Counted from the first letter of the stretch, positions 17,094 through 26,486 are shown. The stretch: DNA of 64,000 nt from Halapricum desulfuricans (GCF_017094465.1 NZ_CP064791.1:992001-1056000), one strand, 5' to 3'. Notes: a model not told the origin generated them from the letters alone. Numbers and translations: made by a program.

Positions 17094-17627
17094 CTAGCCC
17101 AGGACGTACCGCAGCCACGGGTTGTTCTCGACGACGGCCGTCCGTTCGAGATACTCGTCGACGCCGAGGATCCGGCCGGCCCCGAAGGCCCCGATGCCGA
17201 ACAGCAGCGCGATGTACACGACGTGGCTGTCGATGAGCAGGCTGTTCTCGAGAGGGTACCCGGAGAGATAATAGAACAGCATGATGACCGAACCCCAGAA
17301 GGCGCTCCAGCGGACCGCGGCCCCGACTATTAGCGCCAGGCCGACCAGCGTCAGCCCCCACATGTTCAGCGGATCGATGAGGCCGACGTAGTTCTGCGCC
17401 ATCGTTTCCCACAGACCGGGGAAGAGACTCCCTTCTCGGCTGGCTGCGCCCATCAAATAACCCTGTGCGGACCAGTCGCCGGCCAGTAACTTGTCGATCC
17501 CGGCATAAAAGAAGACCCATCCCATCACCAGCCGCAGCGTCACTAGGGAGTAACCGACCCACCGCTCCGAGTACTCGAACGTCGTTTCGCGCCCGAAGAT
17601 GTCCGTCTCAATCGTTCGCCTTGACAT
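17094..17627 (-). CDS. DoxX family membrane protein
   Basis: A 177-residue integral membrane protein of the DoxX/DoxD group with four hydrophobic segments (around residues 27-47, 85-105, 107-125 and 135-152). VMGWVFFYAGIDKLLAGDW near the first helix is a family hallmark. Relatives include the small subunit of thiosulfate:quinone oxidoreductase in Acidianus, but many DoxX proteins have unrelated or unknown roles, and no large-subunit partner is adjacent. The gene ends 2 nt past the convergent hflX stop. The ATG at 17627 follows a TTTAAG box about 35 nt upstream. Confidence 0.8.
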   Translation of the reverse strand: MSRRTIETDIFGRETTFEYSERWVGYSLVTLRLVMGWVFFYAGIDKLLAGDWSAQGYLMGAASREGSLFPGLWETMAQNYVGLIDPLNMWGLTLVGLALIVGAAVRWSAFWGSVIMLFYYLSGYPLENSLLIDSHVVYIALLFGIGAFGAGRILGVDEYLERTAVVENNPWLRYVLG

Positions 17628-17734
17628 TGTGTGTCACTATCTATCTAGTCAGAGTCTATGCACTTAAACATACCCACATATAAGGGGTCTATAAATAGTC
17701 TACAAGATCTATCCGTAGTTCATTTCCGCAATCG

Positions 17735-18235
17735 TTACCGGGTCGATTTCTCCTTTTCGAGCACCCGCACGTCCGAGATCCTCGTCTCCGGGTACTGGCC
17801 GTCCGCGTCCTTTTCGGCGGCCTTGACCATGTCCCAGACGACGTTCAGTCCCGTCGTGACGCCCTCCAGGGCTTCCATTTCACAGCCCGTCTTGCCGGTG
17901 GTCTCGACGGCCACGGTCAGCGTCACCTCTGTATCGCCGACCTCGAAGTCGGTCTCGACGTTGGTGATCGGGATCTGATGGCACATCGGAATCGTCTCCC
18001 ATGTGTGTTTGACCGCCTGGATCGCCCCGATCCGCGCCGTCGCGAGGACGTCCCCCTTCTCGAGTTCACTCGCACGGATCGCCTCGACCGTCGAAGCCTC
18101 CAGGTGGATCGTTCCGCGAGCGACCGCCCGACGCTGGCTATCGGGCTTGTCGCCGACGTCGACCATCTGCGCGTCGCCGGACGCGTCGGTGTGGGTCAGT
18201 TCGTCGCCGCCACGCCCGTCCGCGTCGTCACGCAT
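17735..18235 (-). CDS. moaC: Cyclic pyranopterin monophosphate synthase
   Basis: Converts the MoaA product 3',8-cH2GTP into cyclic pyranopterin monophosphate, an early step of molybdopterin synthesis. It has 166 residues, the normal length. ATARIGAIQAVKHTWETIPMCHQIP contains the conserved core, with catalytic Lys and the CH pair, and TGCEMEALEGVTTG and DMVKAAEKD complete the active site. An acidic N-terminal extension of about 20 residues is typical of haloarchaea. The start overlaps the 3' end of the upstream repair-enzyme gene by 8 nt, so the two are probably one operon. Molybdenum enzymes are important in anaerobic respiration. Confidence 0.95.
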   Translation of the reverse strand: MRDDADGRGGDELTHTDASGDAQMVDVGDKPDSQRRAVARGTIHLEASTVEAIRASELEKGDVLATARIGAIQAVKHTWETIPMCHQIPITNVETDFEVGDTEVTLTVAVETTGKTGCEMEALEGVTTGLNVVWDMVKAAEKDADGQYPETRISDVRVLEKEKSTR

Positions 18236-19682
18236 CGTCGACCCCCCACATCACTGGCGGGATGGCGTCGAGCAGGTCCGTCGCCACGAGACCGTATCCC
18301 CGCCGGTCGACGATTCGATCGCCCGCCGCGCCGGTGACGTACGCGCCGATCGCCGCCGCAGCCATCGGGTCCCGAGTCGCTGCTAGCGCGCCGACTGTTC
18401 CCGCAAGCACGTCGCCAGTCCCCCCGACAGTCATCCCCGGGTTGCCGGTCCGGTTGACGCGCGTTCGCTCGCCGTCGGAAAGTACGTCGTACCGCCCCTT
18501 GACCAGCAGCGTGACGCCGAGGTCGGACGCGAACGATTCGACCAGATCGGCGCGCTCGCGCCAGCCATCAGCCGTCTCGCCGCCCATCGCCCGCAGTTCT
18601 CCCTGGTGGGGCGTCGCGATCAGCGACGCGTCGGTCTCGACGCCCGGGACCACTTCCAGCGCGTCGGCGTCGACCACTATGACGCCGTCGTAGCTACCGA
18701 GGAATTCCTGGACGGCCACGAGCGTGTTCTCCGCGGCTCCGAGACCGGGCCCCAGGACGACGCTGTCGTGATCGACTGCCAGTTCCCGCACCGTTGCGAC
18801 CGAGTTCGGGGTGAACCGATCGCCGTCGAACGGCCTCACGATCAGGTTCTCGCTGTAGCCCTGGACCTCGCTGGCCACCGACTGTGGGCAGGCGACCCGG
18901 ACGAGGTCGGCACCTGCTCGCAGTGCCGCCTGTGCCGCCAGCGCCGGCGCGCCGGTGTAGGGACCGCCGCCGATCACCAGCACCTCCCCGAACGCGCCCT
19001 TGTGGCTGTCGGCCGGCCGGGAGAGCCTGGATAGGTCGCCGCGCTCGACGAACCGCTCGGCGCCCTCGGGAATCCCGATGTCGGCCACCGTAACCGGCGC
19101 GGCAAGGGCGTCCAGTCCCGGTTTCGGCTTGTGGAAGGTGACGACGTGGTCGGCCTCGACGGCGTTGTCGGCCAGCGCGCCAGTCGTCCCGTCCATCCCC
19201 GAGGGGACGTCCACCGAGAGCACGGGCGTGTCGCTGTCGTTCAGCCGCGCGGCCGCCGTGGCCATCGGCTCCCGGAGCGCGCCGCTGACACCGGTTCCGA
19301 GCATCGCGTCGACGAACAGGTCGGGCTCCCCGAACTCGATCGCCGCCGAGTCCCGGACCTCGCGAGCGTCGAGTTCGCTCGCCTGCAGCGCTTCCCAGTT
19401 CTCGCGAGCGATCTCCGTCGTGATCGTCTCCGCGCGCCCGAGCAGTCGAACCCGGACGTCGTACTCTTCGAGGAACCGCGCCGCTGCGAAGGCGTCACCG
19501 CCGTTGTTCCCCCGTCCGGCGACGACGACTACTTCTCCCCCCGGGTCGACGGCCGACCGGACTGCGCGGGCGACGGCGTTGCCCGCCGATTCCATCAACT
19601 GCTTGGGTGGGACGCCGAGCGCGGCGCTGTTCCTGTCGATGACTGCCATCTGTTCGCTCGTGATGACGTCGCCGAGGCTCAT
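18228..19682 (-). CDS. nnr: Bifunctional NAD(P)HX epimerase/dehydratase
   Basis: Repairs damaged NADH and NADPH hydrates: the N-terminal YjeF-type domain epimerises NAD(P)HX, and the C-terminal carbohydrate-kinase-like domain dehydrates the S form using ADP. It has 484 residues, standard for the fusion. The epimerase part has ITSEQMAVIDRNS, AGRGNNGGDAFAAARFL and DAMLGTGVSG. The dehydratase part has GGGPYTGAPALAA, VVLGPGLG, TPHQGELRAM and GGTGDVLAGTVGA. The ATG at 19682 (MSLGDVITSEQ) is chosen over an upstream frame extension. It overlaps moaC. Confidence 0.95.
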   Translation of the reverse strand: MSLGDVITSEQMAVIDRNSAALGVPPKQLMESAGNAVARAVRSAVDPGGEVVVVAGRGNNGGDAFAAARFLEEYDVRVRLLGRAETITTEIARENWEALQASELDAREVRDSAAIEFGEPDLFVDAMLGTGVSGALREPMATAAARLNDSDTPVLSVDVPSGMDGTTGALADNAVEADHVVTFHKPKPGLDALAAPVTVADIGIPEGAERFVERGDLSRLSRPADSHKGAFGEVLVIGGGPYTGAPALAAQAALRAGADLVRVACPQSVASEVQGYSENLIVRPFDGDRFTPNSVATVRELAVDHDSVVLGPGLGAAENTLVAVQEFLGSYDGVIVVDADALEVVPGVETDASLIATPHQGELRAMGGETADGWRERADLVESFASDLGVTLLVKGRYDVLSDGERTRVNRTGNPGMTVGGTGDVLAGTVGALAATRDPMAAAAIGAYVTGAAGDRIVDRRGYGLVATDLLDAIPPVMWGVDDA

Positions 19683-19735
19683 ACGATAGCCTTCGGCGGG
19701 ACGGCGCAAAAACGGCGGGGGAAGACTGCCGGCTG

Positions 19736-20014
19736 TCAATACCGAATCTCGAAGCCGTCCAGCCCCGTCGGCTCCTCGTACTCGACGACGACGTCCTCGA
19801 CCCGAGCCTGCGGACTCCCCTCGTGACAGAACTCGACCATCGCTTCGACAGTGTCTTTCGGCCCTTCGAAGACGGCCTCGACGCGGCCGTCGTCCAGATT
19901 CTTCACCCAGCCGTCGACGCCCTGCTCGCGGGCGGTGTCACGGGTCGTCGCCCGGAAGAACACGCCCTGGACGCGCCCGGAGATGAACACGTGTGCGCGA
20001 GTTCGCTCGCTCAT
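19736..20014 (-). CDS. acyP: Acylphosphatase
   Basis: A 92-residue enzyme that hydrolyses acylphosphates such as acetyl or carbamoyl phosphate. The signature GRVQGVFFRATTRD has the catalytic Arg, and GWVKNLDDGRVEAVFEG supplies the catalytic Asn. Length and motif order are exactly those of the family. The same fold forms the N-terminal domain of HypF at 45.2 kb, but here it is free-standing. It lies between TFB and the NAD(P)HX repair gene, all on the minus strand. Confidence 0.97.
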   Translation of the reverse strand: MSERTRAHVFISGRVQGVFFRATTRDTAREQGVDGWVKNLDDGRVEAVFEGPKDTVEAMVEFCHEGSPQARVEDVVVEYEEPTGLDGFEIRY

Positions 20015-20087
20015 ATCTCAGGGTCGAACGGCCAGACACAAAACGTTCACCGAGCGAATCGCGCTCTACTGTCCGTCGGAGCCCGCC

Positions 20088-21050
20088 TCACAGCCCCATC
20101 GCTTCGATCTGTTCCTGATAGCGATTGCGGATCGTGACTTCGGTGACCTGTGCGACGTCGGCGACTTCCCGCTGGGTCTTCTTCTCGTTGCACAAAAGCG
20201 AGGCGGCGTAGATCGCTGCGGCGGCGTATCCTGTGGGGGATTTCCCCGAGAGCAGACCCTGCTCTGCGGTCACGTCGATGATTTCGTTGGCCTTGCTCTG
20301 GACTTCTTCGGTCAACTCCAGCGACGAGCAAAAGCGAGGGACGTATTTCTTGGGATCGACCGGTTCCATCTTCAGACCGAGTTCCTGGGAGATATACCGG
20401 TAGGTGCGGCCGATCTCTTTTTGCTCCACGCGGGACACGTCCGAGACTTCTTCCAGACTTCGCGGGATGTCCTCCTGTCGGCAGGCGGCGTACAGCGCTG
20501 AAGTGGCAACCCCTTCGATCGAGCGCCCGCGGATGAGGTCGTCGTCGAGTGCGCGCCGATAGATGACCGAGGCGACCTCCCGGACCGAGCGCGGGACGCC
20601 GAGCGCCGAGGCCATTCGATCGATCTCGCTCAGGGCGAACTGGAGGTTGCGCTCGCCGGCGTCTTTCGTCCGAATCCGCTCCTGCCAGCGGCGTAGCCGG
20701 TGCATCTGACTGCGCTTCTTCGAGGAGATAGAGCGACCGTAAGCGTCCTTGTCCTTCCAGTCGATGGTCGTCGTCAGGCCTTTGTCGTGCATCGTCTGGG
20801 TGGTCGGCGCGCCCACGCGGGATTTCTGCTGGCGCTCGCTGTGATCGAACGCCCGCCACTCGGGCCCCCGGTCGATCGTCCCCTCCTCGACGACGAGCCC
20901 GCAGTCGTCACATACCAGCTCACCCCCGTCCGCGCTCGCGACGAGCGACGTCGATCCACACTCCGGACATGTCTCACGCTCGTCTTCTTCCGCCTCCGTC
21001 GTGTCCTCGTCGGTGGCCACTCGCTCTCGCTGCCGACTGGAACGTTCCAT
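20088..21050 (-). CDS. tfb: Transcription initiation factor IIB (TFB)
   Basis: General transcription factor that binds TBP-DNA at the BRE and recruits RNA polymerase. Haloarchaea have several TFB paralogues. It has 320 residues. An acidic N-terminal stretch is followed by a zinc ribbon (CPECG and CDDCG), the B-reader/linker region around [19 protein letters not shown] and two cyclin folds, the first with [14 protein letters not shown] and the second with [18 protein letters not shown]. The C-terminal helix-turn-helix is [20 protein letters not shown]. The ATG at 21050 is about 30 nt below a CTTTATTA box. Upstream in-frame codons precede that promoter. Confidence 0.97.
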   Translation of the reverse strand: MERSSRQRERVATDEDTTEAEEDERETCPECGSTSLVASADGGELVCDDCGLVVEEGTIDRGPEWRAFDHSERQQKSRVGAPTTQTMHDKGLTTTIDWKDKDAYGRSISSKKRSQMHRLRRWQERIRTKDAGERNLQFALSEIDRMASALGVPRSVREVASVIYRRALDDDLIRGRSIEGVATSALYAACRQEDIPRSLEEVSDVSRVEQKEIGRTYRYISQELGLKMEPVDPKKYVPRFCSSLELTEEVQSKANEIIDVTAEQGLLSGKSPTGYAAAAIYAASLLCNEKKTQREVADVAQVTEVTIRNRYQEQIEAMGL

Positions 21051-21075
21051 GTCTTCCACTAGGGATGTACAGCAG

Positions 21076-21083
21076 TAATAAAG
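21076..21083 (-). promoter_or_regulatory. TATA box of the TFB gene
   Basis: CTTTATTA on the minus strand, about 30 nt before the ATG at 21050, giving a leaderless or nearly leaderless mRNA. Confidence 0.5.
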
Positions 21084-21157
21084 TTTGCCTCGCGCCGGTC
21101 GATGAAAATTCCCGATCGAGGGAACGCTTAACGGGTCTCGCGCCGTCGCCCTCGGCA

Positions 21158-21226
21158 ATGAGCGCGACGCTGTACGCTTCGGGCCGACCGCCCACGACCG
21201 CACAGGCGGGTGTCGCCAATGCGTAG
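21158..21226 (+). CDS. Possible 22-codon leader ORF overlapping the DUF2391 gene start
   Basis: A short frame ([12 protein letters not shown]...) with ATG at 21158, about 27 nt after a CTTAACG box at 21127-21133. It stops at 21226, eight bases into the next gene, whose ATG is at 21219. The layout would allow termination-reinitiation coupling. It may instead mark untranslated leader; the peptide matches nothing I recognise. Confidence 0.25.
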   Translation: MSATLYASGRPPTTAQAGVANA

Positions 21227-21812
21227 GGGCAGGGACGACCCGGATGTGGGAACGCGCGGCGACGGGGACGAACCGGACGTGAGCGACATCTTCGATAGAC
21301 TCGAAGAACTGGCCGAGACGGTCGACTCGGCCGAAGAACGCCGGGAGGTCGAGGCGGTGATGGACCTCGCTTCGGAAGCGACACGTTCGGACGCCGCGTT
21401 CGGGCGCGTCATCTGGGGGTTCGATCGTGCGGACGCGTCGGAAGCGCTACTTGGGGCCCTGCTCTTCGGAATCCCGATGGCTGTGGAGGGTGGAACCCAG
21501 GAGATCGGCGCATTTCTGGCCGGTCATCCGCTGTTGCTCGCGGGGACGGGGCTGGCCGCCGTTTCGATCACCATCGGGGTGCTGTACGTCGCCGAGATCC
21601 AGGACGTCCGCGTCAAGAACCGCCTGTTCGGAATCGTTCCGTACCGACTCGTGGGTGTCCTCACCATTTCCTTCCTGCTGGCAGTCACTATGCTGACGGG
21701 ATGGGGGCGGGTCGACTGGAACGAGCCGGTCGTCGCGCTCGCGAACGTCGTCGTCGCGTTTGTTCCGATGTCCCTCGGCGCGGCCCTCGGGGACATCCTC
21801 CCGGGGAGTTAA
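21219..21812 (+). CDS. DUF2391 family membrane protein
   Basis: A 197-residue protein whose first 75 residues form an acidic cytosolic region with a short coiled-coil stretch ([27 protein letters not shown]). It then has four membrane segments starting around [16 protein letters not shown] and ending [22 protein letters not shown]. The hydrophobic half resembles the haloarchaeal DUF2391 family of putative integral membrane proteins. Function is unknown. Its stop abuts the stop of the convergent HerA-like ATPase gene without any spacer. The ATG at 21219 is preferred; a GTG three codons upstream is possible. Confidence 0.7.
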   Translation: MRRGRDDPDVGTRGDGDEPDVSDIFDRLEELAETVDSAEERREVEAVMDLASEATRSDAAFGRVIWGFDRADASEALLGALLFGIPMAVEGGTQEIGAFLAGHPLLLAGTGLAAVSITIGVLYVAEIQDVRVKNRLFGIVPYRLVGVLTISFLLAVTMLTGWGRVDWNEPVVALANVVVAFVPMSLGAALGDILPGS

Positions 21813-23789
21813 TCACGACCCTTCGGATCGTTCGAAGGAGGTGGCCAGCAACGCTCGGAACGCGTCGAGTTCACGGTCTTCGAGGCGGCCGTTCGTCGCT
21901 TCGTCGAGACGCTGGCGGAGACAGATGTCGTAGTTCCCTCGTCCGACGTGCTCGATCAGTCCCGCGGTTCGAAGCGTTCGATTGTAGGCGTAGGCGTCGG
22001 TCCGATCGCCGGTGCCGCCGGCGACGAAGTGTGCGTCAAGCGGTGTCGCCGGCCCCTGGTCGTCGTAGTACGCGAGCATCCGGCGCGCCTTGGCGTCGAG
22101 GTTCCGGATCTCCGACCGGAGCGACGATACCGCCGGCGGGGTCGGGCTATCCACAGTCGGCGCTTCGGCCTCGTCGACGGCCCCGACCGCCTCGGCGATC
22201 GCATCGTCGTCGCTGCCCTGTGGCTGGTTTGCTCGGCCGTCCTCACTCCCGTCCGTGGCGGTCGCGACACCGTCGGCTGCCGTCCCGTCAGTCTCGGCCG
22301 CCGCTCCGTCTCCGTTTGTGTCCGCCAACTCCGGCGTCTCGAACCCGAACGCCGGCATATCAGCGTCTGAAAAGTCAAATGCCGATAGATCCCCGTCGCC
22401 GTTCGATCCCGGCTGTTCGACCCCGTCGGTGGCGTCTGTGTCGGCCGTCTCCGCGCCAGCAGTTTCCACGTCACCGGGGTCGGTGTCCGCAGCGTCTCCG
22501 TCTTCACCCATTACGGCCGCGAACGCCTCCGCGGCCTCTTCGGCCTCCGCCGACGAGGTCTCCTCCCCGACACCCGTCTCTGAGTCGTCGGTCGTCGGCT
22601 CGGCGTCTGCCGGGTCTGTCTCGTCGCCAGGATCTGACGCCACTCTCTCGCCGTCTTGCTCGGACGCCGGCGGAGCCTGCCCTTCGCGTCGTTGCCGTCG
22701 GGCGCGCATCCGTTCGGCCTCCGTTCGACCGGGGCTGGCACCCTCCACCTGGTCCAGCAGCGCGTCGACGAACTGGTCGGCCATCCGGCTCAGGTCGCGG
22801 GCGTCCTGCAGCTCCGTTTCGAGTTCGGCGATCCGGGAGTTCTTCTTCTCGATCTCCTCGCGCAGTTCGGCGATCGCGTTCTCGCGCTGTCGTTCCTGCT
22901 CGCTGATCGCCTGCAACTCGGAGACGAGGTCGTCGCTGACGGATTTCAGCTCCGGGCGCTCGAAGTCGTCCAGTCCGGGCGTCGCCCCGGCGTCGAAGGT
23001 CTGCTTGCGGTGGAACTGGACCCGCCGGATCGATTCCGACCAGTCGGTCATCAGGAAGGCCTCACCGTCGCCCAGGTCCTCGACGGCGTCGGCGTACTCG
23101 CCGTCCAGGACTCGCCGGACTACCTTCGTATCGTTGTTCCAGGTCAGGCGGTGCCAGACGAGCCAGTCACACTGGGTGATGTAGTCCTTCTTGACGTCGG
23201 CGGGCCGCTGGCTGATCCCGACCATCCCGAGGCCGTGCTTGCGGCCGCGCTTGCCGATCTTGATCAGCATCTTTCCCACTTCGCCGACGCTGCCGTTCTC
23301 GGGGATCCACTCGTGGACTTCCTCGACGAGCAGCAGGAAGGGCTGTTTGAGCTTCTTGGCCTTCGCGAAGAGATGCTTCGAAACCTCCGTCAGCAGCGCC
23401 TCGGCTTCCTCGTCGTCCAGAAATGAGGAGATATCGAGGATGATCGGGACGTTCTGCTCGAGAGCGAGGTTGGCGATCTTCTCGGCGTGCTCGGTGGTGA
23501 CCTGGATGTCACACTCCTCGTCGGCGCCGACGTGGAGGATCTCGTATTCCTCCTTGAGGCCGTAATACTCCCCGTCGATATCGACGATGAGGAGCCCGAA
23601 ACCCGCGTCTAATAGGTTCTCAGCGACGACAGAGGCGGTGTTACTCTTACCGCTACCGCTCTTCCCAGTGACGAATCCGCGACCAGTCAGCAGTTCCACA
23701 ACGGGCAACGAAACGTCGGTTCCGGGGTCGCCGGTCCCGCCGGGGCCGTCGCTCACTTCCGCGACCGTGATCGTCCGCTCGTCACTCAT
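21813..23789 (-). CDS. HerA/DUF87-type ATPase with coiled coil, acidic linker and C-terminal winged helix
   Basis: A 658-residue P-loop ATPase of the HerA/FtsK-like (DUF87) class, which usually pump or remodel DNA. Walker A is TGKSGSGKSNTA near residue 42; Walker B is LLLVEEVHEW near 155; KKDYITQCDWLVWHRL and the sensor region follow. Residues about 285-345 form a coiled coil (REEIEKKNSRIAELETELQD). A very acidic, low-complexity linker of about 170 residues follows, rich in Asp, Glu, Thr and Ala. The last 100 residues contain a helical region that resembles a winged helix (DAYAYNRTLRTAGLIEHVG). No NurA nuclease gene is adjacent, so a role different from HerA-NurA end resection is likely. Confidence 0.8.
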   Translation of the reverse strand: MSDERTITVAEVSDGPGGTGDPGTDVSLPVVELLTGRGFVTGKSGSGKSNTASVVAENLLDAGFGLLIVDIDGEYYGLKEEYEILHVGADEECDIQVTTEHAEKIANLALEQNVPIILDISSFLDDEEAEALLTEVSKHLFAKAKKLKQPFLLLVEEVHEWIPENGSVGEVGKMLIKIGKRGRKHGLGMVGISQRPADVKKDYITQCDWLVWHRLTWNNDTKVVRRVLDGEYADAVEDLGDGEAFLMTDWSESIRRVQFHRKQTFDAGATPGLDDFERPELKSVSDDLVSELQAISEQERQRENAIAELREEIEKKNSRIAELETELQDARDLSRMADQFVDALLDQVEGASPGRTEAERMRARRQRREGQAPPASEQDGERVASDPGDETDPADAEPTTDDSETGVGEETSSAEAEEAAEAFAAVMGEDGDAADTDPGDVETAGAETADTDATDGVEQPGSNGDGDLSAFDFSDADMPAFGFETPELADTNGDGAAAETDGTAADGVATATDGSEDGRANQPQGSDDDAIAEAVGAVDEAEAPTVDSPTPPAVSSLRSEIRNLDAKARRMLAYYDDQGPATPLDAHFVAGGTGDRTDAYAYNRTLRTAGLIEHVGRGNYDICLRQRLDEATNGRLEDRELDAFRALLATSFERSEGS

Positions 23790-23867
23790 AGTGGTCGTAT
23801 GACGGTCCTCCCCGGTGATAACTCTCAGTCAGACACCTCTCGGACATTCGACAGCCGACTGTCGGTC

Positions 23868-24353
23868 TCAGGGGTCGACGCTGAACGGACTCTCCGTCGC
23901 TTGCCACTCCCAGCCGGGGAGACGAGTCTGGACCCCCGCGGCGAGCGCGGCGTCAAGGTCGTCGAGACCTGCAGGATCGTCAACGCTGCCGTGGGTGTGG
24001 ACGTCCGCGTAGTGAAAGGTCGCTTCCGCGAGCAGGCGACGGGGCTGTTCCCCCGCGATGGCCGCCGCCAGCTCGCGCGCGAGCAGTTCATCGACAATGA
24101 AACCCGGATAATCGCCGGTCACGTCGAGATCGCGCAGCAGACCCACGAGCGCGGCGACGTTGACTGCCCGATCGCCGTCTGCGAAGACCGCATCGATGGC
24201 GTCGTGATACGCCTCGATAGTTATCGACTCGACCGTCGTGTCGAAGGCGTCACCGAGGTCGGCACGCACCGCATTGACGATCGGAACGATCTCGGACCCG
24301 CGATCACGGGTCCACTCGTATTCGATCCGGACTGTCTCGCTGGTTAGCTCCAT
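23868..24353 (-). CDS. Conserved-looking haloarchaeal protein, function unknown
   Basis: A 161-residue acidic protein without signal or membrane segment. The first half (MELTSETVRIEYEWTRDRG) looks alpha/beta. The second half has a helical region ending in ATFHYADVHTHGSVDDPAG, followed by a short basic stretch near TRLPGWEWQATESPF. I do not recognise a family. The ATG at 24353 lies about 29 nt below ATTATAAAAG, a strong TATA box, which supports a leaderless start. The gene is divergent from the FttA ribonuclease gene; nothing else in context hints at a role. Confidence 0.65.
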   Translation of the reverse strand: MELTSETVRIEYEWTRDRGSEIVPIVNAVRADLGDAFDTTVESITIEAYHDAIDAVFADGDRAVNVAALVGLLRDLDVTGDYPGFIVDELLARELAAAIAGEQPRRLLAEATFHYADVHTHGSVDDPAGLDDLDAALAAGVQTRLPGWEWQATESPFSVDP

Positions 24354-24376
24354 CGATGGGGAGGTCTTTGCGAAGG

Positions 24377-24386
24377 CTTTTATAAT
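24377..24386 (-). promoter_or_regulatory. Strong TATA box of the unknown gene at 23.9 kb
   Basis: ATTATAAAAG on the minus strand, centred about 29 nt before the ATG at 24353. Confidence 0.55.
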
Positions 24387-24566
24387 CCGAGGGGAATACG
24401 AACAGGTATAGATCGGTTTTCCGAACACTCACAGTGAGTCGTTCGGAGTGGTACACCGACAGGCAGTCCAACCGTCAGATATGACAGTCTTATCCAGCAG
24501 TGGTCACGACACGAACACTGCGGCGACCAGCCGCGGCGTGTGCGTGATCGGCCGTCTCATTCAGCC

Positions 24567-26486
24567 ATGAGCAGAGTAGATCAGAAACTCGAAGAGATAG
24601 AGGAAACGATTCACAACGAGGTTCCGGCCGGGATTTCGATTTCGGATGTCACATTCGAGGGTCCGGAACTGGTAATCTATACCCGTGATCCAAAGCAGTT
24701 CGCCCAGGATGGGGACCTGGTGCGGCGTCTCGCATCCAAGCTCCGCAAGCGGATCACGGTCCGCCCCGACCCGGACGTACTTACGCGGCCGGAGGACGCC
24801 CGCGACCGGATCCGATCGGTCATCCCCGACGAGGCAGGCGTCACCGACCTGGACTTTCACGCCGACACTGGCGAGGTCGTCATTGAGGCCGAGAAGCCCG
24901 GCCTCGTCATCGGTCGCCACGGCACGACGATGCGCGAGATTACCCAGGAGGTCGGCTGGACGCCCGAGGTCGTTCGGACGCCGCCAATCGAGTCCTCGAC
25001 AGTCGAGAACGTGCGGAACTTCCTCAAACAGGAGCGCGACGAGCGCCGGGACATCCTCGAACGGATCGGCCGCCAGATCCACCGCGAGGAGATGTCCGAC
25101 GACCAGTGGGTCCGGATCACGACGCTGGGTTGTTGCCGGGAAGTCGGTCGGGCCGCGTTCATCGTCTCGACGCCCGAGACGCGGGTGCTCGTCGACTGCG
25201 GCGACAAACCGGGGGCCGAGGGGGAAGTGCCGTACCTCCAGGTGCCGGAAGCGCTGGGTGCCGGCGCGAGTTCGCTGGACGCGGTCGTGTTGACTCACGC
25301 CCACCTGGACCACTCGGCACTCATTCCACTACTGTTCAAGTACGGCTACGACGGTCCGATCTACACGACCGAGCCGACCCGCGATCTGATGGGACTGCTC
25401 ACGCTGGACTACCTCGACGTTGCGGCCAAGGAGGGCCGGACACCGCCGTATGACTCGGAGATGGTTCGGGAAGCGATCAAACACACCGTCCCGATCGAGT
25501 ACGGCGACGTGACCGACATCTCCCCGGACATCAAGCTCACGCTCCACAACGCCGGACACATTCTCGGCTCCTCGATCGCACACTTCCACATCGGCGACGG
25601 GCTGTACAACATCGCTTTCTCGGGAGACATCCACTACGAGGACACGCGCCTGTTCAACGGCGCGGTCAACGAGTTCCCCCGCGTCGAGACGCTCGTGCTC
25701 GAATCGACCTACGGTGGTCGAAACGACTACCAGACCGACCAGGAGGACTCCGAAGAGAAGTTGAAAGAGGTCATCAACGACACCTACGAGAAGGGCGGCA
25801 AGGTCCTGATTCCCGCCTTCGCGGTCGGTCGCTCCCAGGAGTTGATGCTCGTGCTCGAGGAAGCGATGCGGAGCGGTGATATTCCGGAGATGCCGGTCCA
25901 CCTCGACGGGATGATCTGGGAGGCGACGGCGATTCACACGACCTATCCCGAGTACCTGCGGGACGACCTTCGCGACCGCATCTTTCACGACGACGAGAAC
26001 CCCTTCCTGGCCGAGCAGTTCAACCACATCGACGGCGGCGAGGAAGAGCGCCAGGAGGTCACAGACGACGATCCGTCGATCATCCTCTCGACGTCCGGGA
26101 TGGTCACCGGCGGTCCGATCATGTCCTGGCTCGAACACCTCGGTAGCGATCCGGATTCGAAACTCGTGTTCGTCGGCTACCAGGCACAGGGGACGCTCGG
26201 CCGGCGGATCCAGAACGGCTGGGACGAGATCCCCGTCGGCAACGACGCAGGTCGGTCGGACACGATGAAGATGCGGATGGACGTCGAGACCGTCGACGGG
26301 TTCTCCGGCCACGCCGACCGCCAGGGCCTGGAGAATTTCGTGAAGACGATGAGTCCCCGACCCGAGAAGGTCCTCTGTGTTCACGGTGACGAATCGTCGG
26401 TACAGGACCTCTCCTCGGCGCTGTACCACGAGTACAACATGCGGACGTTCGCGCCGAAGAACCTCGAAACGTTCCGATTCTTGTAA
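24567..26486 (+). CDS. Beta-CASP ribonuclease FttA (aCPSF1)
   Basis: Archaeal homologue of the CPSF73 cleavage factor, the general factor for 3'-end formation and transcription termination. It has 639 residues. Two N-terminal KH-type domains (residues 1-145) include KPGLVIGRHGTTMREI. The metallo-beta-lactamase core follows with THAHLDHSALIP and FSGDIHYED. The beta-CASP insertion runs from about residue 390, with STSGMVTGGPIMSWL and the final FSGHADRQGL histidine motif. The C-terminal dimerisation stretch ends NLETFRFL. The ATG at 24567 gives the canonical MSRVDQKLEEI start. Confidence 0.96.
   Translation: MSRVDQKLEEIEETIHNEVPAGISISDVTFEGPELVIYTRDPKQFAQDGDLVRRLASKLRKRITVRPDPDVLTRPEDARDRIRSVIPDEAGVTDLDFHADTGEVVIEAEKPGLVIGRHGTTMREITQEVGWTPEVVRTPPIESSTVENVRNFLKQERDERRDILERIGRQIHREEMSDDQWVRITTLGCCREVGRAAFIVSTPETRVLVDCGDKPGAEGEVPYLQVPEALGAGASSLDAVVLTHAHLDHSALIPLLFKYGYDGPIYTTEPTRDLMGLLTLDYLDVAAKEGRTPPYDSEMVREAIKHTVPIEYGDVTDISPDIKLTLHNAGHILGSSIAHFHIGDGLYNIAFSGDIHYEDTRLFNGAVNEFPRVETLVLESTYGGRNDYQTDQEDSEEKLKEVINDTYEKGGKVLIPAFAVGRSQELMLVLEEAMRSGDIPEMPVHLDGMIWEATAIHTTYPEYLRDDLRDRIFHDDENPFLAEQFNHIDGGEEERQEVTDDDPSIILSTSGMVTGGPIMSWLEHLGSDPDSKLVFVGYQAQGTLGRRIQNGWDEIPVGNDAGRSDTMKMRMDVETVDGFSGHADRQGLENFVKTMSPRPEKVLCVHGDESSVQDLSSALYHEYNMRTFAPKNLETFRFL

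Noticed and set aside
15796-17562. Antisense frame of about 590 codons over hflX and part of doxX
   Set aside because: Composition (Arg, Val and Leu rich, no family motif) is that of an antisense shadow. Both sense genes have complete, recognisable domain sets.
18228-19682. The NAD(P)HX repair gene as two separate genes
   Set aside because: The epimerase and dehydratase parts are in one uninterrupted frame, the usual fused architecture in archaea.
25329-26429. Antisense frame over the FttA ribonuclease gene
   Set aside because: The sense frame has all metallo-beta-lactamase and beta-CASP motifs; the antisense frame is a by-product of codon bias.
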